Positions 25,548 through 34,759 of a stretch of 64,000 nucleotides of DNA are shown here, piece after piece (position 1 is the stretch's first letter; each line of letters opens with the position of its first letter). The notes under the pieces were generated by a model, which searched no databases, was not told where the DNA came from, and saw only the letters and a list, made by a program, of their open reading frames with translations. Source of the stretch: Anaerolineaceae bacterium (GTDB taxonomy: Bacteria; Chloroflexota; Anaerolineae; Aggregatilineales; Phototrophicaceae); contig NZXX01000001.1 in assembly GCA_002702065.1 (NCBI GenBank), forward strand, positions 1,116,001 through 1,180,000. Direction: 5' to 3'. The position numbers were made by a program, and so were the translations under genes.

Positions 25548-26981
25548 ATGCGAATTGCAATGGGCGGTATCATGATTGAATGCTGCACCTTTTCGCCATT
25601 ATTAACGCAGTTGGATTATTTCCGTATCCTGCGGGGCGATGAGATGCTGCCGAATTATCCGTTTCTGGCGAACTTCCCCGGCCATGAATTTTTGCCGACG
25701 CTGCACGCGCGATCCATTCCGGGCGGTTCGGTCGATCGCGAGGCCTACGAAACGATCAAAGCAGAGTTCGTTGAACGGCTGCGGGCTGTGGGGCCGGTGG
25801 ATGGGTTATTCCTGCACATGCACGGCGCCATGAATGTGGATGGCATGGATGATGCCGAAGGTGACTGGATGACTGCGGCCCGCGAGGTGGTTGGGCCAGA
25901 CTGCCTGATGTCGGCCAGCTTTGACCTGCATGGCAATATCTCACGCCGTATCATCGACACATTGGATATGCTGACGACGTATCGCACCGCGCCCCATGTG
26001 GACTATATGGAGACACAGGAGCGTGCGATGCGGATGCTGGTCGACTCGCTGGAGCAGGGGCAGAAACCGGAAATGGTCTGGATTCCGGTGCCGGTGGCGC
26101 TGCCGGGCGAAAAAACCAGCACGGAATGGGACCCTGGCATGGGCCTGTATGCCATGCTGCCGGATGTCGACGCCGTGCCGGGCGTGATTGACGCCTCTAT
26201 GTTTGTGGGTTATGCGTGGGCCGATGAGCCACGCGCGCATGCTACCATCGTCATCACCGGGACAGACCGGGCGATCATCGAACGTGAAGCCAAAAAGCTG
26301 GCACAGGCCTACTGGGACAAGCGGGCAGAATTCCAGTTCGGTTCGCGCGTCGGGTCGATTGACGAGTGCATCGACTGGGCGCTGGCCGCACCGGAGAAGA
26401 GCGTCTTTATCAGTGACTCCGGCGATAACCCAACCGCCGGTGGTTGTGACGATGTGCCGACGTTTGTCGAGCGTCTGCTAGTGAAACAGGTGCCGGATGC
26501 CATCGTCGCCAGTATCGCCGATGCTGCTGCGGTGGCCGCCTGTTATGAGGCTGGCGTGGGCGGCGAAGTCTCGGTCAGTCTGGGGGGCAAGCTGGATACA
26601 GTTCATGCGCAGCCATTGCCCGTGCGCGGAATCGTGCGCTTTCTGGACACCGCACCCGAAGCCACCCAGCGACAGGCGGTGCTGCAAATTGACGGGGTAC
26701 AGGTCATTCTGACGGAACGGCGCACGCCATTCCATTACATCCGCGACTTTCAGCGGCTTGGCCTGGAACCAGTGGAACACAAGATCGTTGTGGTCAAAAT
26801 TGGTTATCTTGAACCGGACTTGAAGGCGGCGGCTCCGCTGGCACTGATGGCGCTCAGCCCCGGTGCGGTCGATCAGGCGATCGAACGACTGCCGTATGAG
26901 CGGATTGTGCGCCCGATTTATCCGCTGGACCCGGGTATGACGTGGGAGCCGGTGGTCAACCCGACTCAGCCCGGCCTGTAA
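25548..26981 (+). CDS. mlrC: M81 family metallopeptidase (MlrC type)
   Basis: A 477-residue cytosolic protein of the M81 (microcystinase C, formerly DUF1485) family, near the normal length. Metal-site landmarks are present in the N-terminal domain: E-C-C-T-F near residue 11, LHMHGAM with DDAEGDW, and SFDLHGN. The C-terminal domain has the family's SDSGDNPTAGGCDDVP signature. The founding member cleaves linearised microcystin and the tetrapeptide left by MlrB; most relatives have unknown peptide or amide substrates. It stands alone, divergent from cutC, with AAGG upstream of the ATG. There is no mlrA, mlrB or mlrD nearby, so a microcystin role should not be assumed. Confidence 0.88.
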   Translation: MRIAMGGIMIECCTFSPLLTQLDYFRILRGDEMLPNYPFLANFPGHEFLPTLHARSIPGGSVDREAYETIKAEFVERLRAVGPVDGLFLHMHGAMNVDGMDDAEGDWMTAAREVVGPDCLMSASFDLHGNISRRIIDTLDMLTTYRTAPHVDYMETQERAMRMLVDSLEQGQKPEMVWIPVPVALPGEKTSTEWDPGMGLYAMLPDVDAVPGVIDASMFVGYAWADEPRAHATIVITGTDRAIIEREAKKLAQAYWDKRAEFQFGSRVGSIDECIDWALAAPEKSVFISDSGDNPTAGGCDDVPTFVERLLVKQVPDAIVASIADAAAVAACYEAGVGGEVSVSLGGKLDTVHAQPLPVRGIVRFLDTAPEATQRQAVLQIDGVQVILTERRTPFHYIRDFQRLGLEPVEHKIVVVKIGYLEPDLKAAAPLALMALSPGAVDQAIERLPYERIVRPIYPLDPGMTWEPVVNPTQPGL

Positions 26982-27034
26982 CAATCTGATTGGTGGGTGT
27001 GCCGCCGCTGCCAATGGGTACGGCGGCCATCACT

Positions 27035-28477
27035 CTAAAAGCCAAAACCCATATAGTTGGGTGGCTGGCGGGTTTCGAGGTAGAGCAAGGCGAGCAGCAG
27101 ATAGCCGAGGCCATCGACCGCGTCGTAGCGATCTTCCCCGGTGTGGCTGCGGAACATGCGCCCGGCGAACAGCCCGCTGACTGCCACATCAGCGATGTCG
27201 ACCGCCTGCACCCGAAAACGATTTTTTTCCAGCACATCTGCTGCGCGCAGCAGGAAGTGAATGGCGCGCCCAAACTGCTCGGCATAGCGGACGACTGGTG
27301 CGCCTTCGTAGGTCAGCTCTGCGATGAGGGCGGCCCATCGGTAAATGGCGGTCCGAAATTCGGGTTGGCCGGTTTGTTCATAGAGCGTGACACAGGCTTC
27401 GGCCAGCGCCAGCGGGTAATCATGGGACGGATAGAGCGCGTTCCAGATGTCGGTATACGTATCCGGCTGATAGGCGCTGATCTTGTCCGCGGGGTCTTCA
27501 TCACGTTGGGGTGTGCCATCGGCGATATTGAGCCGGCCATAGTAACGACCATCCGCAGCGTCCCAGCCATAAGTGAGATAGGCCGCAACAACATCCCGCG
27601 CCATCGTGTGAAACTGGCTGAGGTTGGTGTATTGGGCCGCCCGCAGCAGCGAATTGGCCCACAGACCAATCTCGGTGGTACTGGTATAGCGCTCCCAGCT
27701 TTTTGCCATACTGCTAACCGGTATCAGGCCGGTCAGCGGGGCGCGATGCTCAAAGGTGAACCGGGCAATGCGGAGCGCCAGATCAGCGGCTGAGCGTTCG
27801 CGGGTGCGGGTATACAGCCATGCCAGCGACTCCACCAGAATGCCCCCGGCTTCAAGGTAATCCAGACCCGGCTGCTGGTCCGCATGACGGTTGAACCCGC
27901 CTGTAGCCGGATCGAAGACGTGATAGCGACCAATCGCATCGAGTGACCGCTTCGTGAGTTTGGGGTCAATCCACCAGAACAATTCCCAGGCTGGCGGGAC
28001 CGGGCGAATTTCATGCAGGTAGGCCGTGATGGCGTGGACTCCGGTTGGGCGGGGTGGTGTGTGGCTGCGAAACCAGACGGTTTCACCCTGATAAACGTCA
28101 TAATAGTAGTGATTGCCCCACAGAAACAAATCGCAGTTGGCCACGCTCCGCTGCAAAAAAGCACGGATATAGGCGTTAGCGGCTTCCGCATAGCGTTGAT
28201 CGCCGGTCATGTCGCTGAGGTTATGGGCGGCTACCAGGTGCGGTTGATCCCAGTAGAGCGTTGCCCCGCCGGGCGCGTGCGTATAACTGTCGACACGCGG
28301 GCTGATATGGGCTGGGCGCAGGTCGTTTTCTGGATAGCGACCGGTGCGCACGTCGAGCGAGGCCATCCACATCGGGTTTGGGTCCGGACCATCCTGCGCC
28401 GTACCGTAAGTGATAACGGTGTCAAAATGCTGTTTGATCTGATCGATGATTTCGGAGTGCATGGCAGGTGCGATCAT
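27035..28477 (-). CDS. Uncharacterised helical protein, probable carbohydrate-active (alpha/alpha)6 barrel
   Basis: A 480-residue protein without signal peptide or membrane helix. Repeating amphipathic helices with aromatic-rich loops (GNHYYYDV, AWELFWWIDP, FNRHADQQPG, MAKSWERYTS, YGWDAADGRYYG) are the pattern of (alpha/alpha)6-barrel glycoside hydrolases, epimerases and polysaccharide lyases. Abundant Trp, Tyr, His and Asp in the loops fit carbohydrate binding. I cannot assign a family; catalytic residues are therefore unknown. The absence of an export signal points to intracellular oligosaccharides, or to non-classical export. It converges on the M81 gene and is divergent from the J-domain gene. 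The start at 28477 is uncertain; ATG at 28462 is an alternative. Confidence 0.65.
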   Translation of the reverse strand: MIAPAMHSEIIDQIKQHFDTVITYGTAQDGPDPNPMWMASLDVRTGRYPENDLRPAHISPRVDSYTHAPGGATLYWDQPHLVAAHNLSDMTGDQRYAEAANAYIRAFLQRSVANCDLFLWGNHYYYDVYQGETVWFRSHTPPRPTGVHAITAYLHEIRPVPPAWELFWWIDPKLTKRSLDAIGRYHVFDPATGGFNRHADQQPGLDYLEAGGILVESLAWLYTRTRERSAADLALRIARFTFEHRAPLTGLIPVSSMAKSWERYTSTTEIGLWANSLLRAAQYTNLSQFHTMARDVVAAYLTYGWDAADGRYYGRLNIADGTPQRDEDPADKISAYQPDTYTDIWNALYPSHDYPLALAEACVTLYEQTGQPEFRTAIYRWAALIAELTYEGAPVVRYAEQFGRAIHFLLRAADVLEKNRFRVQAVDIADVAVSGLFAGRMFRSHTGEDRYDAVDGLGYLLLALLYLETRQPPNYMGFGF

Positions 28478-28586
28478 CCCACGATTCGATCCTTTAAACT
28501 TACCTGATCGTTGTCCAGATGACCAGCGACGTGCGCCAGATGTCAGGTATACTTGGGAATGGTGTTTTTATACACGAGACAAAACC

Positions 28587-29366
28587 ATGCGGTTTGATGT
28601 TCATAAGGTGCGGACCTACCTGATTAATGAATTGAATGAAGCAACCCGCACAGTCGCCGATGTCCGTCATGACGGAACCGACCTCATACTGGTTGATCTG
28701 GTCACAGGTGAAACAGTCATCATTTATCTGATTGAGCGCCTAATGCCGATTAACGAGATTAAAGAGACGCTGACCGAAAATACAGCGAAGAACCTGCATA
28801 CGCTGTTTGTGCTGTGGGGGGATATGTTGCTGCCGGAAGAAGAACGGCTGTATGTGCCAGAAGACTGGATGGATGCGCTGCAAACGCTCTATAACCACAA
28901 GATTTATGGCTACGATTCCTACGGGCCTTATGCGTCGGTCTTTCCGGTTCACTTCAACAAAAAGCAGGTCGGGCTGGATTATTACATCACCTATGGCGAT
29001 GCGATCACCGCGGCGAACCTGCACTGCGATTATGTGCATGTCAACTCGCAGCATCTGAATGGTTTCTGGCGCGTAGCGGATTTTGCCGCACGAGCCGAAT
29101 CGCACAGGGAACAACCCTCACAGGCCAACGGCGCATCCGATGAACAGCGTGTTCCGGTGGATAACCGGCGCCATTCGCTGTCTGTGTATTTTAGTGTCCT
29201 CGAACTGCCGGGGAACGCCGATCGTAACGCGGTGCGCCGGGCTTATTATCATCTGGCACGCCGCTATCACCCGGACGTAAACGATTCGCCGGATTCCACC
29301 AAACGGATGCAGCAGATCAACGAGGCGTACCGGCATCTCATGGCGCATTTTGACAGGGAACGCTAA
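28587..29366 (+). CDS. J-domain protein with a novel N-terminal domain
   Basis: A 259-residue protein. Residues 1-170 form an unrecognised domain rich in Leu, Asp and aromatic residues (LFVLWGDMLLPEEER, IYGYDSYGPYASVF). A polar linker (about 171-193) leads to a C-terminal J domain (about 194-255) with the HPD tripeptide in YHPDVN, needed to stimulate DnaK. A C-terminal J domain without Gly/Phe or zinc-finger regions marks a class C co-chaperone, in which the other domain chooses the client. ATG at 28587 is preferred; the open frame to 28446 adds low-complexity residues and has no better ribosome-binding site. It overlaps ftcD by one base (TAATG), so the two are coupled. Confidence 0.8.
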   Translation: MRFDVHKVRTYLINELNEATRTVADVRHDGTDLILVDLVTGETVIIYLIERLMPINEIKETLTENTAKNLHTLFVLWGDMLLPEEERLYVPEDWMDALQTLYNHKIYGYDSYGPYASVFPVHFNKKQVGLDYYITYGDAITAANLHCDYVHVNSQHLNGFWRVADFAARAESHREQPSQANGASDEQRVPVDNRRHSLSVYFSVLELPGNADRNAVRRAYYHLARRYHPDVNDSPDSTKRMQQINEAYRHLMAHFDRER

Positions 29367-30262
29367 TGGCATTGGTGGAATGTGTCGCGAATTTCTCCGA
29401 GGGACGCCGCCCGGACGTGATTCAGGCGTTGGTAACAGGCATCGAACAAACTGAGGGCGTCGTTGTGCTAGATGTTCACAGCGATGCGGATCATCACCGG
29501 ACAGTGATTACGTTTGCTGGTGAACCTGCGCCGGTGGTCGAGGCCGCTTATACAGCAATTGCGAGCGCCTCACGCCTGATTGATCTGGATGAGCATCATG
29601 GGGAGCACCCGCGCATCGGTGCGGCGGATGTGGTGCCATTTGTGCCGCTGGAGGGGGTCACACTGGCGGACTGTGCAGAGCTGGCGCGACAGCTCGGTGA
29701 GCGTGTGGGCCGGGAGCTTGCGATTCCGGTGTATCTGTATGAAGCAGCAGCGACACGCCCGGATCGGGTCAATCTGGCGGATGTGCGGCGCGGCGAGTAT
29801 GAAGGCCTGAAAACAGCGATTGCGGTTGATCCGGATCGTGCGCCTGATTATGGCCCGGCCCGGCTCGGTAAAGCAGGCGCGGTGGCGATTGGGGCGCGTC
29901 CGCCGCTGATCGCCTATAACGTTTACCTGAACACCGATAACGTCGAAATTGCCCGGCAGATTGCGTTGAGTGTACGCCATTCCGGTGGCGGGCTGGCCCA
30001 TGTGAAGGCGCTGGGGATGCTGGTCAAGGGGCGGGCGCAGGTATCCATGAACCTGACGGATTACACGCGCACGCCGCTGCCGCGTGTGATGGAACTGATC
30101 CGCAGCGAGGCGACCCGCTATGGCGTAGCGGTGCAGTCGTCTGAGCTGGTGGGGTTGATCCCCGAAGCCGCCCTGCTGGAAGCCGCCAAGTGGTATCTGC
30201 AACTGGATAATTTTGATGGCGATCAACTGCTGGAAGCGCGGTTGCGTTCGCGGTTGAAGTAA
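29366..30262 (+). CDS. ftcD: Glutamate formiminotransferase
   Basis: A 298-residue enzyme transferring the formimino group of N-formiminoglutamate to tetrahydrofolate, the last step of one histidine-degradation route. The family landmarks are all present: VECVANFSEGR at the start, DxHSDADHHRTV, EHHGEHPRIGAADVVPF with the catalytic His, PVYLYEAAA and NVYLNTDN. The length equals the transferase domain alone; the cyclodeaminase domain of bifunctional FtcD is missing. It starts inside the stop of the J-domain gene (TAATG). No other hut genes are in the window. Confidence 0.93.
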   Translation: MALVECVANFSEGRRPDVIQALVTGIEQTEGVVVLDVHSDADHHRTVITFAGEPAPVVEAAYTAIASASRLIDLDEHHGEHPRIGAADVVPFVPLEGVTLADCAELARQLGERVGRELAIPVYLYEAAATRPDRVNLADVRRGEYEGLKTAIAVDPDRAPDYGPARLGKAGAVAIGARPPLIAYNVYLNTDNVEIARQIALSVRHSGGGLAHVKALGMLVKGRAQVSMNLTDYTRTPLPRVMELIRSEATRYGVAVQSSELVGLIPEAALLEAAKWYLQLDNFDGDQLLEARLRSRLK

Positions 30263-30293
30263 CAGGGGCACATCCCGCTTGATGCGCCCCTGT
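30262..30293. terminator. Hairpin between convergent genes
   Basis: ACAGGGGCACATC (30262-30274) pairs with GATGCGCCCCTGT (30281-30293) with one mismatch. It lies between the ftcD stop and the convergent aminotransferase stop and could terminate both. There is no T-run. Its core resembles the hairpins at 33618-33637 and 63042-63068. Confidence 0.55.
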
Positions 30294-30307
30294 CATCAGT
30301 GTTTGAA

Positions 30308-31456
30308 TTACAGGAGTTCAGTCAGCGCATTGTAGAGGCGGTCACAGTCTTCCTGTGTGTTATACCCCTGCATCGAAATGCGCATGAAGTTTTCACCGTC
30401 GATAACACCACCCGCTGTCACGATATTGTAATCGTCATAGAGGCGATCATAAATGTCGCGCAGGCGATCTTTGGGCAGCGGAATGGCGATCATCTGGCCA
30501 AACCACACGTCGAGATCGGTGGCGATGGGCGATAACCCGGTTAATTCGCCAATGCGGTTGTGCAGTGCAACGGCCATGGCGTGGCAGCGCTGGCGTACCG
30601 CGTCCCAGTTATGCGTCTGCTGGAAGTCGATAGCGGCGGGCACACTGAGGAAGGCGGCGATGTCGCGGGTGCCTTGCCATTCATTGCGACTGGTAAAGGT
30701 CGACTCCGGTGTCCAGCCGTGGCTGATGACCAGCGGTTCGATGATCGCATGATGTTCCGGGCGGGCAAACAGAAAGCCAGCGCCTTTCGGAGCAGACAGC
30801 CACTTGTGACAATTGCCCGAATAAAAGTCGGCACCAATCGCTTCCATGTCCAGCGCGATATGGCCGGGGGCGTGCGCGCCGTCAATGATCGTCAGGATAC
30901 CAGCTTCGCGTGCCCGGCGGCAGATTTCAGCAATCGGGAAGATCAGCGCGGTTGGCGAGGTCACATGGCTGATGGAAATGACGCGAGTGCGGTCGGTGAC
31001 ATCTGCCCAGAAGGCTTCGACAAAAGCCTCGTGTGTGGTGACAGGCAGGCTGATGTGATGTTCGACGACCTGTGCGCCGGTTTTCTCGCAGACATACTGC
31101 CATGTTTTGTTGACCGCGCCGTATTCATGGTTTGTGGTCAGAATCTCATCACCGGGTTGCAGGTCCAGTGACCGGGCAACGGTATTGACACCCTGGGTGG
31201 CGTTGACGACAAAGATGAGATTCTCCGCCGACGTATGCAGATAGTCGGCCAGTTTGGCACGAGCGCCGTCGATAAGTTCGACGCGGCGGCGGCCCAGAAA
31301 ATCCACCGGCTGCCATTCCAGTTCGCGCTGCCAGCGCTGGTACTCGTCAAAGACGGGTTTGGGGCACGCGCCAAACGACCCATGATTGAAGAAGGCGACT
31401 TCCGGGTTGAGCAAAAAAAGTTCTTTCAGGTTGTCGATCTGCGTTGGTGTGTTCAC
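30308..31456 (-). CDS. Class V aminotransferase-fold protein (isopenicillin-N epimerase-like)
   Basis: A 382-residue PLP enzyme of fold type I. Landmarks are FFNHGSFGACP at the N-terminus, the cofactor-ring segment NATQGVNTV, the Asp of IIDGAHAPGH and the Schiff-base lysine in GNCHKWLSAPKG. The sequence is closest in style to CefD-like proteins, which in most genomes have nothing to do with penicillin and act as racemases, lyases or desulfurases on amino acids. It is the last gene of the long minus-strand sugar-acid cluster, 26 bases after the epimerase gene. A role in amino-sugar or amino-acid modification is possible. Confidence 0.85.
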   Translation of the reverse strand: MNTPTQIDNLKELFLLNPEVAFFNHGSFGACPKPVFDEYQRWQRELEWQPVDFLGRRRVELIDGARAKLADYLHTSAENLIFVVNATQGVNTVARSLDLQPGDEILTTNHEYGAVNKTWQYVCEKTGAQVVEHHISLPVTTHEAFVEAFWADVTDRTRVISISHVTSPTALIFPIAEICRRAREAGILTIIDGAHAPGHIALDMEAIGADFYSGNCHKWLSAPKGAGFLFARPEHHAIIEPLVISHGWTPESTFTSRNEWQGTRDIAAFLSVPAAIDFQQTHNWDAVRQRCHAMAVALHNRIGELTGLSPIATDLDVWFGQMIAIPLPKDRLRDIYDRLYDDYNIVTAGGVIDGENFMRISMQGYNTQEDCDRLYNALTELL

Positions 31457-31482
31457 ATGTGACCTTTGATAGGGCTACTCGC

Positions 31483-32463
31483 CTAGCTGCTTAGTTGTTC
31501 CAGGCTGACTTTATCATCTGCCAGCGCTTGTTTAAAGTGGCGAATTGTCGCGGCGACCCCTTCTTTCAACGGCGTGGTGTGTACCGCGCCAATGGCGGCG
31601 ACCAGCGCGTTGTCGTCGGTGCCATCCGGCAGGGCCAGCGGCTGATCTTCGAAGGTGATCTGACCGGCCATTTCCGGCGCAGCGGCGTCAATCGCCTCGA
31701 CCACTTCGCGGACATGGGCCACCGAGCCGCCCAGGTTAAAGACACTGGCACCATCGTAGCTGGCACGGGCAGCCTGGATGAAGATCTTGGCCACATCATC
31801 CACATACTGGAAGCCATTATAGCCGCCGAACGAGATATGATAGGGCTTGCCCGCTGCCGCTGCCAGCATGGCTTTGGTTGGGGTAGAGGTCATGCCCTGA
31901 TCGCGTCCCGGCCCGTAGACGGTGTAGGGGCGCAGGCCGATGCTGTTGATACCGTTGTCCTGATGGTAGATATAGGCGGTGCCTTCATTGGCCAGCTTGT
32001 ACACGCCATACAGGTTGCGTGGCATCTGGGCGGCGTCGTTGCTGATGATGCGGTCGTCGTATTCATCGCCCCGGCCATAAACCGCGACACTGCTGGCGTA
32101 GGCGATGTGCTTGAGTTCGAGATGTTTGGCCGCTTCAAAAAGGTTGACTGTGCCGACGACGTTCACGCGTGCGCCCAGCGGCGGATTGGCCCGGCAGAAC
32201 GGGACTTGCAGGGCGGCCAGGTGAATGACGTTGGTGACGTCGGCGTTCTGCATCGCCTTTTCCAGTTCTTCGAGATCAGTGATGTCGCCGTTGACGAAGT
32301 TAATGCGCGCGACCTCGTCATCGCTCATGATGAGTTTGAGGCGGTGCGTGCTGCTGCCGAGATCATAAACCGTGACCGGGATGCCATCCTGGATCAGATT
32401 GCGCACAACCCACGCACCCAGACAACCGAGTGCGCCGGTGACAAAAAATCGTTCTTCACTCAT
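31483..32463 (-). CDS. NAD-dependent epimerase/dehydratase
   Basis: A 326-residue extended short-chain dehydrogenase. The dinucleotide motif is GALGCLG at residues 10-16, and Asp35 (YDLGS) favours NAD over NADP. NVIHLAALQ and the active-site Y-x-x-x-K (YGVYK) with an upstream Ser (YASSVAVYG) complete the sugar-nucleotide epimerase pattern. Relatives act on NDP-sugars or, in catabolic clusters, on free uronates. The surrounding dehydrogenases and dehydratases favour a catabolic role. GGAG seven bases before the ATG supports the start. Confidence 0.87.
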   Translation of the reverse strand: MSEERFFVTGALGCLGAWVVRNLIQDGIPVTVYDLGSSTHRLKLIMSDDEVARINFVNGDITDLEELEKAMQNADVTNVIHLAALQVPFCRANPPLGARVNVVGTVNLFEAAKHLELKHIAYASSVAVYGRGDEYDDRIISNDAAQMPRNLYGVYKLANEGTAYIYHQDNGINSIGLRPYTVYGPGRDQGMTSTPTKAMLAAAAGKPYHISFGGYNGFQYVDDVAKIFIQAARASYDGASVFNLGGSVAHVREVVEAIDAAAPEMAGQITFEDQPLALPDGTDDNALVAAIGAVHTTPLKEGVAATIRHFKQALADDKVSLEQLSS

Positions 32464-32478
32464 GAAATTTCTCCTGTA

Positions 32479-33579
32479 TTAGTCGTCCAGTTGACCTTTG
32501 AGCAGGCCAAGTGGCAGGGGTGCAGGTCGCTCGACGGTGCTGGTGATGTCGATATGCTGGCCACTTTGCGAGGCTTCATCGACCGCCAGCATGACGTCGA
32601 GGACGTGGTAAGCCAGTTCGCCGCTGGCCCGGTGCTGGCGTCCGGTGCTGAGCGCGTAGGCCATGTCTGCGACCCCAATGCCGCGCTGCACGTCGGCGCT
32701 GTGGCTCAGCGGAATCTCGCTCCAGGCATCGGCCCCGGCGCGGCGCACTTTCACCGGCCCACCAAAGTTGTTCGGGTCGGGGACGCTCATGCTGCCTTCG
32801 GACCCATAGATTTCGAGGCGCGGCAGGTTATGCGACCAGACATCGAAGCTCATGATGACGGTAGCGATGGCACCGCTGGCAAAGTCGAGCGTAGCAGCCA
32901 GATGGGTAGTGACATCGACATCGACCACCGTGCCATACAGCGGCTTGCTGGTGATGGTTCGTGTTGGAAAGGTGGTCTTGCTGGAGCCGGTGACGCGTTT
33001 GACCGGGCCGAGCAGATGGACCAGAGCTGTCAGGTAGTACGGCCCCATATCGAGCATCGGGCCGCCCCCGGCTTTATAGTAGAACTCCGGGTTGGGGTGC
33101 CAAGATTCATGACCGTGTACCACCATGAAGGCGGTGGCAGCAACCGGCGTACCGATCCAGCCATCGTCGATCAGTTTACGGCAGGTTTGCAGCCCGCCCC
33201 CCAGGAATGTATCCGGCGCGCAGCCAACCAGCACGCCCTTATCGGCGGCAGCTTGCAGGATTTGCTGCCCGTCTTCGCGGTTGAGCGCCAGCGGCTTTTC
33301 GCTGTGAACGCTCTTACCCGCCGCAATCGCTGCCAGATCGACCTGTGCGTGCGCCTGTGGAATGGTGAGGTTGACGACGATCTGAATATCCGGGTCTGCC
33401 AGCAGACCTTCGACGGTATAGGCCTTGACGTTGTACTGCTGGGCTTTGGCTTCGGCGCGGCTCATATCAATATCAGCGCAGCCGGCGACATGCAGGATGT
33501 CGAACTTGGCGCACCACTCGAAATAGCGGTCGCTGATATTGCCGCACCCGATGATGCCCACATTGATTTTGTTCGTCAT
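32479..33579 (-). CDS. Gfo/Idh/MocA family dehydrogenase (copy 2 of tandem pair)
   Basis: A 366-residue NAD(P)-dependent sugar dehydrogenase. The N-terminal Rossmann motif is [12 protein letters not shown]; Asp37 follows strand two. The catalytic lysine lies in SEKPLAL, and the second domain has [21 protein letters not shown] with the family's conserved D-x-G-x-H/Y helix. Its neighbour (33650-34759) is a clear duplicate, with one protein stretch of about 50 residues almost identical and the underlying DNA also nearly identical. Two copies kept side by side suggest two related substrates. Confidence 0.9.
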   Translation of the reverse strand: MTNKINVGIIGCGNISDRYFEWCAKFDILHVAGCADIDMSRAEAKAQQYNVKAYTVEGLLADPDIQIVVNLTIPQAHAQVDLAAIAAGKSVHSEKPLALNREDGQQILQAAADKGVLVGCAPDTFLGGGLQTCRKLIDDGWIGTPVAATAFMVVHGHESWHPNPEFYYKAGGGPMLDMGPYYLTALVHLLGPVKRVTGSSKTTFPTRTITSKPLYGTVVDVDVTTHLAATLDFASGAIATVIMSFDVWSHNLPRLEIYGSEGSMSVPDPNNFGGPVKVRRAGADAWSEIPLSHSADVQRGIGVADMAYALSTGRQHRASGELAYHVLDVMLAVDEASQSGQHIDITSTVERPAPLPLGLLKGQLDD

Positions 33580-33617
33580 AGAATAAGCGATCTTTCGTTG
33601 TTCAGTATGATGCAGAA

Positions 33618-33637
33618 GGGCGCATCATCGTGCGCCC
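33618..33637. terminator. Hairpin between the two Gfo/Idh paralogues
   Basis: GGGCGCA (33618-33624), 6-base loop, TGCGCCC (33631-33637). It has no T-run and lies inside a same-strand gene run, so it is more likely a processing or polarity element than a full terminator. Confidence 0.5.
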
Positions 33638-33649
33638 CTGTGTCAGTCA

Positions 33650-34759
33650 TTATTCGTCTAGTTTGCCCTTTTGCAGCCCGACCGGCAGCGGCGCGGGCCG
33701 CTCGACGGTGCTGTTCAGGGTGATATGTTTGCCACTGCTGGATGAATCGTGGACCGCGTGCATCAGGTCGAGCACGTGATAAGCCAGTTTGCCGCTGGCC
33801 CGGTTGGCACGGCCTGAACGCAGCGCATAAGCCATATCGGCCACCCCGATACCGCGACCAACTTCGCTGCTGTGCGTCAGCGGAATTTCGCTCCAGTCGT
33901 CGGCCCCGGCGCGGCGTACCTTTACCGGCCCGCGGAAGGTGTTCGGGTCCGGCACGCTCAGGCTGCCTTCTGTGCCGTAGATTTCGATGCGTGGCAGATT
34001 GTGTGACCAGACATCGAAGCTGGTGATGAGGGTCGCAATCGGCCCGTTGGTGAAGTCGAGTACGCCCGCGATATGAGTCGGAATTTCGACATCAATGGCG
34101 TGGCCATATTCTTCCGGCGGCAGGCGGTCGCTGGTGGCGAAACGCTGCGGGAAGGAAATGCGGGCCGAGCCGGTGATGCGTTTGACCGGGCCGAGCAGGT
34201 GAACCAACGCGGTGAGGTAGTACGGACCCATATCGAACATGGGGCCACCACCGACTTTGTAGAAAAAGTCCGGGTTGGGGTGCCACGCTTCCGGGCCATG
34301 CCCCAGCATGAAGGTGGTGGCAGCAACCGGTGTGCCGATCCAGCCATCGTCAATCAGCTTGCGGCAGGTTTGCAGCCCGCCCCCCAGGAACGTATCCGGC
34401 GCGCAGCCAACCAGAACGCCCTTGTCGGCAGCCGCTTGCAGGATTTTCTGCCCATCTTCACGGGTGAGTGCCAGCGGCTTTTCGCTGTAGATGCTTTTGC
34501 CCGCCTCGATCACTTTCAACGACACATCGGCATGAACCGCCGGGACCGTCAGGTTGATAATGATCTGAATGTCGGGGTCGGCCAGCAGGTCTTCGAGTTC
34601 GACCGCCTTGACGCCGTATTCGGCGGCTTTGGCCTGTGCCCGGTCCATCAGGATATCGGTACAGGCGACGACGTCGAGAATGTCAAACGTCGGGCAGGCC
34701 TTCAGGTACTGGTCGACAATATTGCCGCAGCCGATGATTCCAATTTTAGTTTTTTCCAC
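33650..34759 (-). CDS. Gfo/Idh/MocA family dehydrogenase (copy 1 of tandem pair)
   Basis: A 369-residue paralogue of the next gene downstream. It has Rossmann motif [12 protein letters not shown], catalytic lysine in SEKPLAL and second-domain signature [21 protein letters not shown]. The start is GTG at 34759, with AAAGGG seven bases upstream. The start lies inside the 3' end of the preceding isomerase gene (14-base overlap), so translation is coupled. The substrate is probably a sugar or inositol; TIM-barrel isomerases of the IolE/IolH type commonly accompany such dehydrogenases. Confidence 0.9.
   Translation of the reverse strand: MEKTKIGIIGCGNIVDQYLKACPTFDILDVVACTDILMDRAQAKAAEYGVKAVELEDLLADPDIQIIINLTVPAVHADVSLKVIEAGKSIYSEKPLALTREDGQKILQAAADKGVLVGCAPDTFLGGGLQTCRKLIDDGWIGTPVAATTFMLGHGPEAWHPNPDFFYKVGGGPMFDMGPYYLTALVHLLGPVKRITGSARISFPQRFATSDRLPPEEYGHAIDVEIPTHIAGVLDFTNGPIATLITSFDVWSHNLPRIEIYGTEGSLSVPDPNTFRGPVKVRRAGADDWSEIPLTHSSEVGRGIGVADMAYALRSGRANRASGKLAYHVLDLMHAVHDSSSSGKHITLNSTVERPAPLPVGLQKGKLDE

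Noticed and set aside
25548..26981. M81 gene as evidence of a microcystin-degradation cluster
   Set aside because: mlrA, mlrB and mlrD are absent and most M81 proteins occur outside such clusters.
30308..31456. Isopenicillin-N epimerase as part of beta-lactam biosynthesis
   Set aside because: No other beta-lactam genes are present and the annotation name is shared by many unrelated PLP enzymes.
31495..33723. 742-codon plus-strand open frame
   Set aside because: It lies antisense to the epimerase and Gfo/Idh genes, has no ribosome-binding site or recognisable domain, and reflects codon bias of the genes on the other strand.
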